Below, piece after piece: positions 51,896 to 63,076 of a stretch of DNA of 64,000 bases. This stretch comes from Branchiostoma floridae (Eukaryota; Chordata; Leptocardii; Amphioxiformes; Branchiostomatidae), in NCBI RefSeq assembly GCF_000003815.2, contig NC_049995.1, forward strand, positions 13,793,503-13,857,502, given 5' to 3'. The translations under genes and the position numbers were made by a program. Position 1 is the stretch's first letter; each line of letters begins with the position of its first letter. The notes beneath the pieces were generated by a model. That model saw only the letters and a program-made list of their open reading frames with translations. It did no database searches and was not told the origin of the DNA.

Positions 51896-52232
51896 CATGC
51901 ACATTTATTATATCATATACATCATGCACCCCCTCACAATTTTCGTGAAATGAGAAACACTACAACTGCAGACTAGTGCCAACTTAAATGATTGGCTAGC
52001 AGATGGCTTACAACAATTCAAGTCATCCAAATATGCAAATTTTGTAGAAAAAGCAGGTTGCAAAATGATCATTAAACCACCTGCAAAAATGTGTCTTTAC
52101 ACAGTAATAAAAGTCGAGGGAGAGGTCAAGTGGCAGAATGACCTGTGGCCACCTGTGAACTCGATCCATCGTGCCTTACTGGCATGCCATACGTCATACC
52201 CGTGTAGGGGGCGAACATCGTGGGTAGGTATT

Positions 52233-52438
52233 AGTCTCTACCAGACTCCGGATCGCTGGAAAAATCGTAGAAATGGAACAAATCAGAGGAGTAAGCCGGC
52301 CAGAGGAATATAACCGGCCAGGGAACAGCACGCGATCGTCGGATCCTGGGATCGCGAGCTGTTCCCTGGCCGGTTATATTCCTCTCTATTTGTTCCATTT
52401 CTACGATTTTCCAGCGATCCGGAGTCTGGTGGAGACTA
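52233..52438. mobile_element. 206-bp MITE with long inverted repeats and about 10-bp target duplication
   Basis: The arms AGTCTCTACCAGACTCCGGA and TCCGGAGTCTGGTGGAGACT are inverse. Inner arms (CGGCCAGGGAACAGC / GCTGTTCCCTGGCCG) continue almost to the centre. GGTAGGTATT flanks both sides (52223-52232 and 52439-52448). A duplication of 9-10 bp is in the range for Mutator-like elements. Confidence 0.85.
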
Positions 52439-53532
52439 GGTAGGTATTGACCAAAGGCATGTCGTCAAACATACGGGTACATTTGTATTGTCAATGCATG
52501 CTTCCAATGCCAAAGGCACAAAATATATATAAAGCGTTGCTAAAATGTACTTGTGAAAAATCAGGTGGAATGTTTGTCAAAATGCCATAGTAGTGATACA
52601 TTGCCGACCAGAGGTCGAGACAAGGCTTGTACATATTTCATTCCATGAAGCTCTGTCTAACATTGCTTTTTCTAAGTTCTCGAAACCAATTCAAATACTC
52701 TAGTTAGAGAGTCAGTGATAGTGCTACAATATCTATTGTTTCACTCCGAGTAATTTGTTCGTATTTTTTAATCTGTTTAATGTCTCCATTGTCAATGACG
52801 CATAACTATGCAATGTTATATAAGAATAAATGTTTGTCAAAATATAAGAGAATATATGCTGCAAGATTTATCTTTCAATGATTGGACTGACGACAAGCAC
52901 AAAACCTTGTTTACATCGAAACATTTATTTCCAAAACTTCAAGGCGAAATTGTTAAGGCACTTTATCCCCAGATTGTATCCTCTACTAGTTTAGAGGGTG
53001 TAAGAGGAATGTTAACTTGGACAGGTTCTTTATCCAGCTTGCCATCAAGGTTATAAATACCATGTTACGCGCTGACGACATGTCAAATTCCTTTTACGTT
53101 CTAGACGCGGTTGACATCTTGGTAAACACTACAACAGTCCGCACAATTGTGTTCTGATTAATGTGGATTTGACTTAATGCGTGATAGAAATAAAAGTAGA
53201 CACTTGTAGACCCAAAGTTCAACATAACCAGGAAACCTCCATTGTACGGGGAAATGTTGGTTTGGTCCGGTATGCCGGTAATCTTTAGGTAAACAGCATC
53301 ACGTGCGCTTTGAAAAATAAAGGGACAGCGTAGATAGGAAGATATAGTGATAGAAATAGGAGGCCATACTTGTACTAGTTCTAGTCCCGAAGTTCAACAT
53401 AGCCAGGGAACCCCTATTGTACGGGGAAATGTTAGTTTAGTACAGTATGCCAGTAATCTTTATGTAAACACTTCAAGTCAGCATCACGTGCGCTTTAACA
53501 AATGCAAGGACTGCGTGGTTAAAATATGATCT

Positions 53533-53700
53533 CCAAGCAGATCCTACGGTAGCATAAGATAGTATCAAAGCTGGCAGAGGAGTGAAGCTGGTCTAGGAGT
53601 GTGAATGCACCGGTGTCTTTTTGACTCCCTTTGGCTGGCTTTACTCCATAGCCAGCTTTGATACTATCTTTTGGCAACGTTAACGTAGGATCTGCTTGGC
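53533..53700. mobile_element. 168-bp foldback element (CCAAGCAGATC family)
   Basis: CCAAGCAGATCCTACG and CGTAGGATCTGCTTGG are the outer inverted arms; GATAGTATCAAAGCTGG / CCAGCTTTGATACTATC are inner arms. A related truncated copy lies at 44242-44361. Confidence 0.85.
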
Positions 53701-55494
53701 GAATAGTTGAAACCCTAACAATATGAAATAGCAGGAGTTTATGGAAAGTTTTAAGTGTTTGTACCTGGAAGGTATTTAATTAGGTCTAGAAGGTTGCTAA
53801 AAATTAGGTCACATTACAGAATGTATCACGATGAATGTTGCACCTTTACAATAAGTTCCCAACAGAAAAAAAGTGCATCCTGTGATCCAGCATTACCGGC
53901 TTGTAAGTTTTAATTACCAAAAAACAACCCCACAACATCTGTCTCTCCTTGTTGGTGTGTATAGTGCATCACGTTTGTATGCACAAGTTGTCATAAATTG
54001 CAATTGTACCTATTACAATTGTCGCACAATAAAGTTCTCTCATTGAAAAATCGGTTTTCATGAAAAGACATCATATTACCTGTTTTCCTTGACACTTGTA
54101 ATATGTCCTTAGTGCTATTTAAGAGCAAGTAAAAAATATAGACTTCTTAAGAATATACATTCTTTTCTACAATGTCAAAATAGCTTAAGTTTCTTTTATC
54201 ATATCAATGATTTTCTATCATTTTTACATCTATAGCTATGACAATGTAATCATCATACAGTTTTCAAAATTGCTACATTTGCATTACCTTGTTTGCATAT
54301 TCATTTCACCTTCATCTAAATCACTTACAATTGCAACTAAGACAAATCATGCTTGTTTTCTTTACATGGTATCCTCCAGGGATGCCATATGAGTAATCCT
54401 AGTATTTACTGTTTGGCTCAACGCCATTGTATTAGTTTGCAAAAAGAGTACATATGTGCATATAGTGACATGGATGTCATTCCTAAAATTGACTCATTGA
54501 CAGGCATTCGCCCCTGAGTAGATGGCGTTATAAATTATGCAGGTTCAATTCTGTTGAGTATTAAACTTGAAATAAAACTGTACTGTTGTATCATGTACTC
54601 TATGCTGGGCCTCCATGGAAATCAACAAAATGAATAAAGTTGTAGGTGCTATATTTTGAGTTGATTTTAGTGATTTTAGATGAAATACATTAGCTTGCAC
54701 GTGTAAAAATTGCACTTGACTCTATGACCACCGTTTATTTACAGGTAAAAGGTAATTGTAATTATGTTCACCCTAGTCAGACCGGGGGGCTTTTGAGGCC
54801 TGTGCAAAATTTCATGTCACACTTTTTAGTTGGAATTTTTTCCTGTAATTTTTTAGAAAAAATTCAGTTCTAACAATGTATTTTTCAGGTTTTCTTGCTA
54901 CATTAATATCACTTTATTACATGAATAAAATCTTTTAATTTAGAAACGGTTGTAACGGTTATATCTTTCATACATAAATATGCCATACTACCAGCTACAG
55001 CACCGTAGGTGAAAGCCAGGTAAATAATTTTCGCACTTGACCTTCCTCTCCACAACCGCTACACGCCTACCAAATATATGAAGATACAAAATGTACATTC
55101 ACAGCATCTTGAGTTATGCTGTCCACAAACAAGCGCATGAAAATTCAAATCCCGCTACAGTGCCCTAGGAAAGTGCTAGGTACACCGTTTTTGAACTTGC
55201 CCTTCCTTTCCACAACCGCTACAAACCTACCAAAAATCACAAAGTTACATCCACAATTAATATATGATATTGACCTACATATAGACCCATCAACTTATGG
55301 AATAAGCAAAAGCATTGACTTCTTGGCGACGGCAATAAGCCTTGTACAAACTATACCTTGTTCTACCACCTGACTGCAATGTTCATTTTGATATTTTAGA
55401 ATCATCAAAATTTAAGTTTTGTTCTTCTATTTCACTCAATTCTGTAATAACATTGCATAGTTTTGAATACTTGGCTGCTCTGAAGAACCAGTTT
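53701..55494. other. Downstream flank of the Ig/death-domain gene
   Basis: AT-rich DNA that probably includes the 3' UTR of the minus-strand gene ending at 55495. The nearest AATAAA on that strand is near 54913-54918 and is an unproven polyadenylation signal. I see no other gene. Confidence 0.4.
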
Positions 55495-55823
55495 CTACGT
55501 ATTGTTATATTGTTTCCAACAATCTAAAACCTCTCTTGCAAGATCATTACAATTACACCTGTCTAGCCCATCAGCAAGTGTAAGAGGAGTCTTGAAAGGG
55601 TTTCTCTGATGCCAGTATTTCAGAAAGTGAAGAAGCTTGTTTTCTTTATCAATAGAAGTATTCTCTACAATACTGCTTATATCCTCTTCACTTAGCCCAA
55701 GGGTTACTGCTAGTGCTAAAGGTAAGTGTTGATGTGACTGGAGACCTCTTGTTACAAGTTCGAAAACCTCATCCCACATGGCATCTGGAGCAGCGTTGGT
55801 GCTTCCTGTCTCAGTGTTTGGCT
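55495..55823 (-). CDS. Terminal exon: death domain
   Basis: This 329-nt exon encodes 108 residues plus the stop. After a short linker it reads MWDEVFELVTRGLQSHQHLP, then LALAVTLGLSEEDISSIVEN, LLHFLKYWHQRNPFKTPLTL and DGLDRCNCNDLAREVL. The A-x-x-LGLSEEDI, LL-x-x-W and TL-x-x-L-x-x-x-x-x-x-x-LA-x-x-V spacing is that of a death domain (six-helix death fold). Such domains bind other death domains. It is the only globular part visible in the tail. Confidence 0.85.
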
Positions 55824-58800
55824 CTGCAAGTATAGTGGATTTTTCTTGTATTAGATACCAGTACGTAATCCTCATCTTACACTATACATATACATGTGTA
55901 TGGGTGGGTACCGGTACAGACGGTACAGAAAATTCTGGTCCATGTCGGGTTTAGGTCCAGAGGATCAGGTCCAGGTCTGGACCTGATTATCTGTGAAAAC
56001 TTTTAAATGCCATTGGGTGACAAAAAGAAGTACATTTTGCTATACAAACAAACCTATTTATATATATATGTGTGACATTTTACAATGAACAACTTGCACA
56101 TGAAATATGATAGCAGCTCTACCGCAGATTTAAATGCTTGAGATTACTAAACAGACCCTGCTTGGATCTAAGAAGCAAGCAACTTTCCACATATTCTGGA
56201 CATGGATATTAACTGTTTGAAGTAAAAACCAACAGAAGGTAAAACCTGTACCCGTTCCTGCGGACTGGCTCGCTGAAGGATTTAAGGAGTGGTCCACCCC
56301 AGTTGATGGAGGAGTTGGTCCATTTGACGCACCATCTTGGTTAGGCTGGTCTGCTGTAGAAACAAAAGTTATTTGTAGTGAATAGAATGCTGACTACAAA
56401 AAAAAAACAAGGAGGAAAAATAGCTGTTTAACCCTAACTTAGCCACAAAGACTGTTGATAAGTGAAATACTCGTTAAATTCTTAAAAAAAATAAAATGGC
56501 ATTGGTCAATTGTCAAAACAAACAACTGCCAATCATATAAGTTATAACAGTTGGATATTCTGCTATATTCTGTGCAGATCTTATTTTGTATGACAATTCC
56601 TAATCGAATGTAAGCAAATGGTTTGCCTGCTATCTTAGATTATCACAGAATATAAGGTAGAATTATGCCCTACTTATCCCTAACACAGTTCCACAGCTTT
56701 CAAGTATGTATCATCAATTACCAACATCCAATTTAAGAAGTGTACCTGTTTCCTTCAGAACTGGATGCTTTGAAAATTCTCCTTTGTTTCTTCCTAAAGA
56801 TGGTATCCTGGTCCTGCCTACACCTTCCTTGAATCCACCATCTACTTAGAGAAAATGAAGCATAATGACACATTTAGGTCATCTGTGAAAAAGCAAGACA
56901 TAATCTGAATAACACAACTAAGCGCAATCTTGTAACCGTTTTCTTATAAATCAGGCTGGAGTTCAAATTCATTATGATGAGCCTCTACTTACGCTAGTTA
57001 CACAGCCAAAACTTTTCATTTCTGTTAACAATTTGGTAAAAATAAGCATCATGATAGAAGAAGTAGAAGAATAAAGAAAAGATAAGATAAATATGTTCTA
57101 TGTACTCTATAGAAGACACACCTGGATTCCCTTGAACTGCTCGCTTTGGGGTGGATACTGCTTCAGTCGCCCCCTTGCCATTTATTTCGGAATGAATGTC
57201 CACGCGATGTAAGTCTTTACCAGATCCTAGAATGAAAAACAATGTCAGTGACAATACTGATTTCTTCTGTTGTTTCCCCTGATTGTAAGGAGAGATGTAA
57301 CAGATTCAGTCATGTTTAGGACTGTACTCTTGCTGCTATATGACACAATAATCTAAAGAGTGACAGTAGTACACAGATGGCAGACTGCTTTCATATTCAT
57401 CAATATGACAGAAGTAGCTAACACAAGGAATAATACACGTACCTGCATGTCGTGTCTGATTTGGATCATTGCTACGTGTACCATCAGTTGTACTGTCCTC
57501 TACCTTTGCTTCATTCATCTTAACTCGAAATGATTCTGAAGGGAAAAAATAAAACCATGTTTATCCCTCAAAACTTTGTTTGTTCTTACACACAGACTAC
57601 AAGGCTTGCAATTCTTTGAAATTTCCTGAGAAAATGTTTACCACTCAACAATTTGTTTGTTCTTATTACTCTGAATGGCTTGGGCTACTCTACCAATTCC
57701 AGTAGTGAATCTGATGATTATAGTTAACAGGTGTACAGAAATCTGTAGATACATGCTAATTAGCTAAGTGACACTGAGAGAAAAAGGTGAAGACAAATAT
57801 ATTCCATGCAACCCCATAAAAGGCATACCTGGTTTCCTATGTACTGTTGTCTTTGAGATGGCTCCTGTTGTATTGTCTGGCACAGTCAAATTGAAGTCAG
57901 TGTCTTCTGCTAAGAGGGGGTCTACAATAACAGAAGCAGTACAAATCAAAAACATCTGCAACCTTCTTCAAAGTACATGTATCACAATTTGGAACAACAT
58001 AGAAATGAAATAAACTGTAACAGTTACAGCAAAGGAAAAAACTGATATAGGATGAAACTACACCGTTTCTGTTGACTGATCAAAATGGAGAATTAAAGGA
58101 GGTTTCAATATCACAATTACAAATCAGAAGGTGGCCTTCTACCATATTCATTGTCCATTAGGTTAATCTGACCTAAGTGTCTTAACATTATTGACATTCT
58201 TCAGTCTCATAAGACTAGGAGGCCATACAGGGGACACATGTGTACTACATAATGTACATGTACATACCTTCTCCAGGCTTCAGAGAGTCCATCTCTCGGT
58301 CCGATGAATCTTCTTCACCCTTTTTTCTCTTACCTGCATTAAGAGATGCACAGGTTACAAGAGACAAACATTATGCATAGAAAAAAGGGCCTGTTTGATG
58401 AAACAAAGAAGTAAAGATGTAGATATTTATAACCAAGTTGAATAATAGAAATTTAAAGCAAAAAACAATTGTCCTTGCAGGAAGCAAAAAATATTTCTGT
58501 AATATTGATTCAAATGTACAAAAATGTGCTATCCCACCCTAAACCCTGGAAGCCTTTGCAGCTGAGAGCAACAGATGGAAGCAGTAATGTGCAGGAACTT
58601 CTAGCCAGCTACAAGCAGAACAGCTGAGGTCAGAAAAGGCAAGTAAGCAAGCAAATAAGCAAGTATATTTCATGACATGTGCATCTATAATGTACAGGGC
58701 CTTGTTCATGTAGATCAATTTCCAGGCTACAGTAACTGTAAATGTACGTAAGTTCCAGGAATTTCGGAGAAGCGAGAAAAAGGACTGTTTGCGGTAACAT

Positions 58801-61030
58801 CATGCACTGTAGTCTTTTACTGCCATGGAAAAATGTTTCCGGTGGTTTTAAGTTTGCGGTGAATTGGCAAACCAGGCATCAGATATAGGTTAAGTAAGTC
58901 AAGGTGTCCCAAATATTCTGAGTATACAAAGAATTGAAAGCAATTATTAACGACAACACTGAGTATCCTTGCACTGATGTCTCTTAAAATCAACCCATTC
59001 ATCAAACATCAACACATACAATATAGGAAGAAAATTTGATGGGTTACCTATATTCTTTCTTGTATCTTCAGAACTACCTTGGCTAGCAGGTGCATAGTTA
59101 ATTGTACCACAACAGTTGTTGGTACAAGTTGAGCCAGCTCCTCCTATTCATTTAACAGGAGTACATAAATTGTACATGTTAAAAACAGTGCATGGATCAT
59201 GATATCATTTGAAATGATGAATAGTAATAATGACCAGTGGCTGGCATCCATGAATCAAAGTTTAAATGCTTCAAAGAACACTGACATTGATGGCTACACT
59301 CTGGGAGCTATAGAAGATTGTTACTGAGCCATTCTAAACTCACCCTTCCGCCAGCAACCCACAGCAATTATGACCAATGCGGCTCCACCGAATACACACA
59401 CACAGATAATGATCACATTCTCCCTAGACATCTCCAGTCCAGGTTTATCTGAAAATTTTAAAAAAAAATACTATTAAATACTGTTTTCAATATGAATATT
59501 GGACAGAAATGCTCACACCTTACAGGGATCGAAATATTTTTTTTTTTTGCTACATGCAAAATTGCAAGTTGGCAAAAATTTTACGTGCAATTTGAAAAAT
59601 TTAAATGCATACATACGCTAGCTTGAATCGGTGAATTTTGATTACATCTAGTAAAGCTGCCGGAGAAAGTTACTGGCAAAAACAAGAAAGGATAAAGACA
59701 CACGTCCATTTGTCTTTTTGTCTAAGAGTAGGGGGTCTAATTCCTTAGCATTTTTCCAATAGGACAGGTATTTTCAACATGCAAGATTGCAACTTCAGAA
59801 TAATTTTACATGCAAATCTCTAAAATTATGTGCAAATTGCAAGTTAAGTATGTGTATTTCGAACCCTGCCTTACATGTACCTCCATTCATTCCTTCCTAA
59901 TCTATTTACCAATATTACCTGGCTGGCAAGTTGGTTGCATTTTGGTAAAAATGTATTTTACTTACCTCTGACATTGAGCGGCCCCACAGAGCTCTCCCTG
60001 TGCACACTCAGCTCAGAGTTAGTAGCCCTACAGGTGTACTGGGCTCCATTGTGCTGAGGTTGTAAGGAGATCGCCAGGTCCTGTGACGTCACCATGCCTC
60101 CATAGTTCCCTGCCTGTTCCCTGTTGTTGGTACCAGTGAAGGCTGAACCTCCATCCCTGCTCCATGTGATGGTAGCTGCAGGGTTACTGCTGCCAGAGGT
60201 ACAGGTCAGGGTCAGGGTAGTACCGGAGTCTACAGCAGTCTCAGCAGTGTAGCCAGTAATGGTGGTGTCTTCAAGAACTGAGAAAATGACAATATCTATC
60301 TTTAAGATGACGTACTAAACTTAAAGGCTGATACAAAAATTGTTTATCAACATTGATAGCTTCTTAAGTTTACATTTGCAACAATCTTGCTTTTGTAAGA
60401 ATTTCTATGTCAACCATGCGTAGTACATTAGTAACTGTTGTTTGGACTTCTTTCATTGTGGCAATTACTTGTTGATTTCCAGACAACCAAAAGACATGAA
60501 AGACATAAAATAAAACATGATATTATAGGGAAATAAAGAATTAGTCTTTGAATTTTAATCATACATGCTGTATCATTGAGTAACATTAATAGAATCATTA
60601 ATCAAATATATCAAAGATTATAATGAATGAACAGTGGAAAAGTATTACTTACTCTAAACACAGAACATAGAAACAATGAATCATACATGAAAGTACAAAA
60701 CAAAGACAAACCACATACATGCCATGCGCAGAGTAACCTGACTGATCTCGACCTGTGACAGAGCCAGCTGACTGGCCCGACACTGGTACGCTCCACCGTT
60801 GTCTGCCGGCTGCAGAGCTGGGATGTCAAGTATGCTGGTGGCGTTACCCTGCCCTGTACTATCTGTGGTATGACTGTGGCTGGCTGTCAGCTGTCTGCCA
60901 TCTCTCCACCAGGTGAGATCGGACGGAGGTTTCCCTCCCGTGGAGACACATGTCAGGGTCAAGCTGGAGCCTGATTCCAGGAATTCTCCGTTGTAGCCGG
61001 TGATGGTGGGGGCACGTGGGTCTGGAGGCA
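55495..61030 (-). CDS. Ig-domain transmembrane receptor with death-domain tail (5' end not in window)
   Basis: Exons in transcription order: 60719-61030, 59966-60277 (two Ig domains), 59344-59448 (transmembrane), 59048-59143, 58268-58333, 57829-57921, 57443-57535, 57122-57226, 56746-56841, 56252-56353 (cytoplasmic tail), 55495-55823 (death domain and stop). All internal exons begin and end in phase 1. The protein would be a single-pass receptor, N-terminus outside, passing signals to death-fold adaptors (inference). No signal peptide is seen, so upstream exons, probably more Ig domains, should exist to the right of 61030. The ligand is unknown. No close vertebrate counterpart with this exact layout comes to mind. 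Confidence 0.85.
56252..59143 (-). CDS. Cytoplasmic linker built from seven small phase 1-1 exons
   Basis: Exons 59048-59143, 58268-58333, 57829-57921, 57443-57535, 57122-57226, 56746-56841 and 56252-56353 are 66-105 nt, each a multiple of three. Their products are polar and low in hydrophobic residues: INYAPASQGSSEDTRKN; KRKKGEEDSSDREMDSLKPG; DFNLTVPDNTTGAISK; VEDSTTDGTRSNDPNQTRHA; INGKGATEAVSTPKRAVQG; RTRIPSLGRNKGEFSKHPV; DGASNGPTPPSTGVDHSL. This predicts a disordered spacer. Any exon could be skipped without a frame change. I see no clear ITIM or ITAM. Confidence 0.75.
59344..59448 (-). CDS. Transmembrane exon
   Basis: The exon reads DKPGLEMSREN, then VIIICVCVFGGAALVIIAVG, then CWRKG. It is a single membrane span of about 20 residues with a basic anchor on the inner side. 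Phase 1-1. Confidence 0.9.
59523..59868. mobile_element. CAGGG-ended inverted-repeat element
   Basis: The ends CAGGGATCGAAATA and TATTTCGAACCCTG are inverse, with CCTTA repeated on both sides. The interior repeats ATGCAAAATTGCAAG-like blocks. The CAGGG...CCCTG ends suggest a hAT-related non-autonomous element, although only 5 bp of duplication can be seen. It lies in the intron between Ig2 and the transmembrane exon. Confidence 0.65.
59966..60277 (-). CDS. Ig domain exon (membrane-proximal)
   Basis: A 312-nt phase 1-1 exon: TAVDSGTTLTLTCTSGSSNP, ATITWSRDGGSAF, LQPQHNGAQYTCRATNSEL. The first Cys, the Trp, and the NGAQYTCRA B/F-strand pattern mark an I-set or C2-type Ig domain. Confidence 0.92.
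60719..61030 (-). CDS. Ig domain exon (membrane-distal of the two seen)
   Basis: Also 312 nt and phase 1-1: FLESGSSLTLTCVSTGGKPP, DLTWWRDGRQLT, LQPADNGGAYQCRASQLALS. It has canonical Cys-Trp-Cys. The equal length and phase suggest tandem duplication of one Ig exon. Confidence 0.92.
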
Positions 61031-61419
61031 CTGTGGACAAATGATGGGTTAATTATTCAAACACAGAACAGTGTAATTCAAAGACAAGTAAAACCTGGCA
61101 GCCTTGTGACACAAACAAGTTTTACATACAAGTACTCCTTGTTTTCAATCAGTGAGCTGGATGTTGGACCTATTGGAAAATGAACAGATTATATGATCAG
61201 AGAGAGGTCAGAGGTCGTCTCCCAAGGGAGACGGGTTTTCGAGCGCTCTTACGCTTACGATCGCTTATTCCATACAATTTCAAAGTCTTGAGGTGTTATA
61301 TTAGACAATCGTGTGTCGGAGATATCCAAGACCACACTGTGCCTCCCACGAGCCGGTAAACAAGCTGGAGAGGCGCAGACGGACTGAGAAAAGCCGATAG
61401 TGCGGCGGAAAGTTGGATC

Positions 61420-62073
61420 ATGGCGACCGCCATGACACATCCCTCGAGCTACGCGCAGGCAGCAGCAACAACAGGCCCTGTAACAACATCACGGGAAGAG
61501 ACTGCTGGATCTAACGTGAGGTCGGGCTGCAAACCCCTGTTCTTCCTGGAGAGGGATGTACATGAGGTATCTCAGAACGAGCCGTACTTTTCCAACGTCG
61601 AGGTGTATAAAGCAATTAGTCGCGTCATTGATGGCTCCAAAATTCTTGGCATCCAGCAGGTGAGAAGTATGTGGCGAATTTACTTAAGTGAAATCGCCGA
61701 TCGAGCAAAACTACTCGTGTCTGGATTTAATGTTCGCAACAAACATGTCGACCTACGAGATGTACATCCTTTCCGACAGAACGAGGGAGTACGCATCACA
61801 GTCAAGGATGTACCACTTTCCGTCGACGATAGTGTTGTTGCAGAGGGCCTAAGAAGATACGGCGCCAAGCTTCTGGGACCGTGGATTTGGTGTAATAAAA
61901 ACTACAAGCTCAATAACAGCACATTGTTCTTTGAACACTGGATTAGGAGCGGATTGATATATGTAAATGACTTATGTGAAAACTCTGAATATGTAGCATC
62001 TGATATATTGTTAAGAAAGCTAAGTGACAAAAGAAACTGGATGAGTGAATTTTGCAGGTCAAAAGAGCTATAG
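61420..62073 (+). CDS. ORF1/ORF2 fusion frame of the deleted LINE
   Basis: 217 residues. The start, MATAMTHPSSYAQAAATT, and the middle, GVRITVKDVPLSVDDSVVAE, resemble LINE ORF1 proteins (RRM-like part before a zinc knuckle). From about residue 152 it reads GPWIWCNKNYKLNNSTLFFE, then IRSGLIYVNDL, which is ORF2 sequence downstream of the reverse transcriptase. No stop occurs at the join. It ends by frame change near 62060-62073. No catalytic domain remains. Confidence 0.7.
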   Translation: MATAMTHPSSYAQAAATTGPVTTSREETAGSNVRSGCKPLFFLERDVHEVSQNEPYFSNVEVYKAISRVIDGSKILGIQQVRSMWRIYLSEIADRAKLLVSGFNVRNKHVDLRDVHPFRQNEGVRITVKDVPLSVDDSVVAEGLRRYGAKLLGPWIWCNKNYKLNNSTLFFEHWIRSGLIYVNDLCENSEYVASDILLRKLSDKRNWMSEFCRSKEL

Positions 62074-62693
62074 GCTATAGCTGGACTGATGAAAACGATT
62101 GTACTGGTCGTGAAACATTATATGGCACTTGTGTATGGTTCAATTCCAGCATGATTTCACTTGATACACTTAACAGTAGATATTTGTATTCTGTTAGTCT
62201 CATGGAAAATGTTGTAAGACCTACTGCCCAAGCATATTGGGATTCTGTAACCCCTAATCTTGATTGGAAAGCTATCTGGGAGTCCCAGACATGTTATATC
62301 AGATACAACAAGCTCCGCGAATTTAATTTCAAATTGCTCCATAAAATACTTCCTTGCAGATACCTCCTAAACAAGTGGAAAATAAGAGATACGTCTGGAA
62401 ATGTATACAGTCCTTTTTGTGATATCTGTAATAAGCTGGAAAACTATGAACACATGTTTTTAGAATGCACTAGACTAAGGAAATTTTGGGGTAGATTAAA
62501 TAATACTGAAGACAATCAATCTGTTAAAAATGTACTGTTGGAACATAACAAATGTAACATTACATTGTTGACTGTCGCCAAGTTTTCAATTTATATATCT
62601 TGGATACGATGGAAAGATAACCCGAGAAAGTTGCTACTCGATGATGTACACAACACGTTTATGTCCCTGTGCTCCCTGTACAGTGCTGAGTAA
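62052..62693 (+). pseudogene. LINE ORF2 C-terminal region with zinc-binding motif
   Basis: This frame continues the ORF2 C-terminus: WKAIWESQTCYIRYNKLREF, CDICNKLENYEHMFLECTRL, ISWIRWKDNPRKLLLDDVHN, with a stop at 62691-62693. C-x2-C-x7-H-x4-C is the zinc-binding motif found after the reverse transcriptase in many LINE proteins. It is out of frame with the preceding ORF by a small shift. The ATG at 62052 is probably not a real start. Confidence 0.7.
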
Positions 62694-62763
62694 ATAAAAT
62701 AAAGTGCCGTGGCGGACACGGAAAAGTTAAAAAAAAAAAAAAAAAAAAAGATTATATGATCAG

Positions 62764-63076
62764 GCATTTTGTCATGAAGTCCAGGAAGATAAGTGGCATG
62801 CCCTAGGGCACGTCACTAATGGATTTTCAAATGAAGTCTCAAAGTCTCTTTACATGTTTTGGGGCTTACTGGTCGAGGAAAATAACACGAGTGAAGTAGA
62901 GTTTTCTATACAGTACAGAGGCAGTTAGCCTAGTAGGATTTTAAAACACCAGTGGGAGTCGAATACTCGACAAAACCAAAAACAATTCATTTCAATTCAC
63001 TGTTATTTTTGGCCAAGGAAAATACGTTTTCCCCAATTTTGTGTCATGGTTTTTTGGACATTTGGACAGACTAAGG
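62764..63076. other. Flanking DNA, nothing recognised
   Basis: No exon, RNA or repeat signature was found between the LINE and the next inverted-repeat element. Confidence 0.5.

Larger units (their letters stand above)
61201..62748 (+). mobile_element. Internally deleted non-LTR retrotransposon (LINE) with 15-bp target duplication
   Basis: AGATTATATGATCAG at 61186-61200 is repeated at 62749-62763. The insert ends with AATAAAATAAAG and a poly(A) tract of about 20. It has a 5' UTR of about 220 bases, an ORF1-like start, then jumps directly to the C-terminal end of ORF2; endonuclease and reverse transcriptase domains are absent. The 15-bp duplication is perfect, which indicates a recent insertion. 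It lies upstream of the Ig exons, probably in an intron of that gene, in the opposite orientation. Confidence 0.9.

Noticed and set aside
62052-62100. Separate host gene starting at the methionine at 62052
   Set aside because: The protein is the C-terminal zinc-binding region of LINE ORF2, enclosed within target duplications and followed by poly(A).
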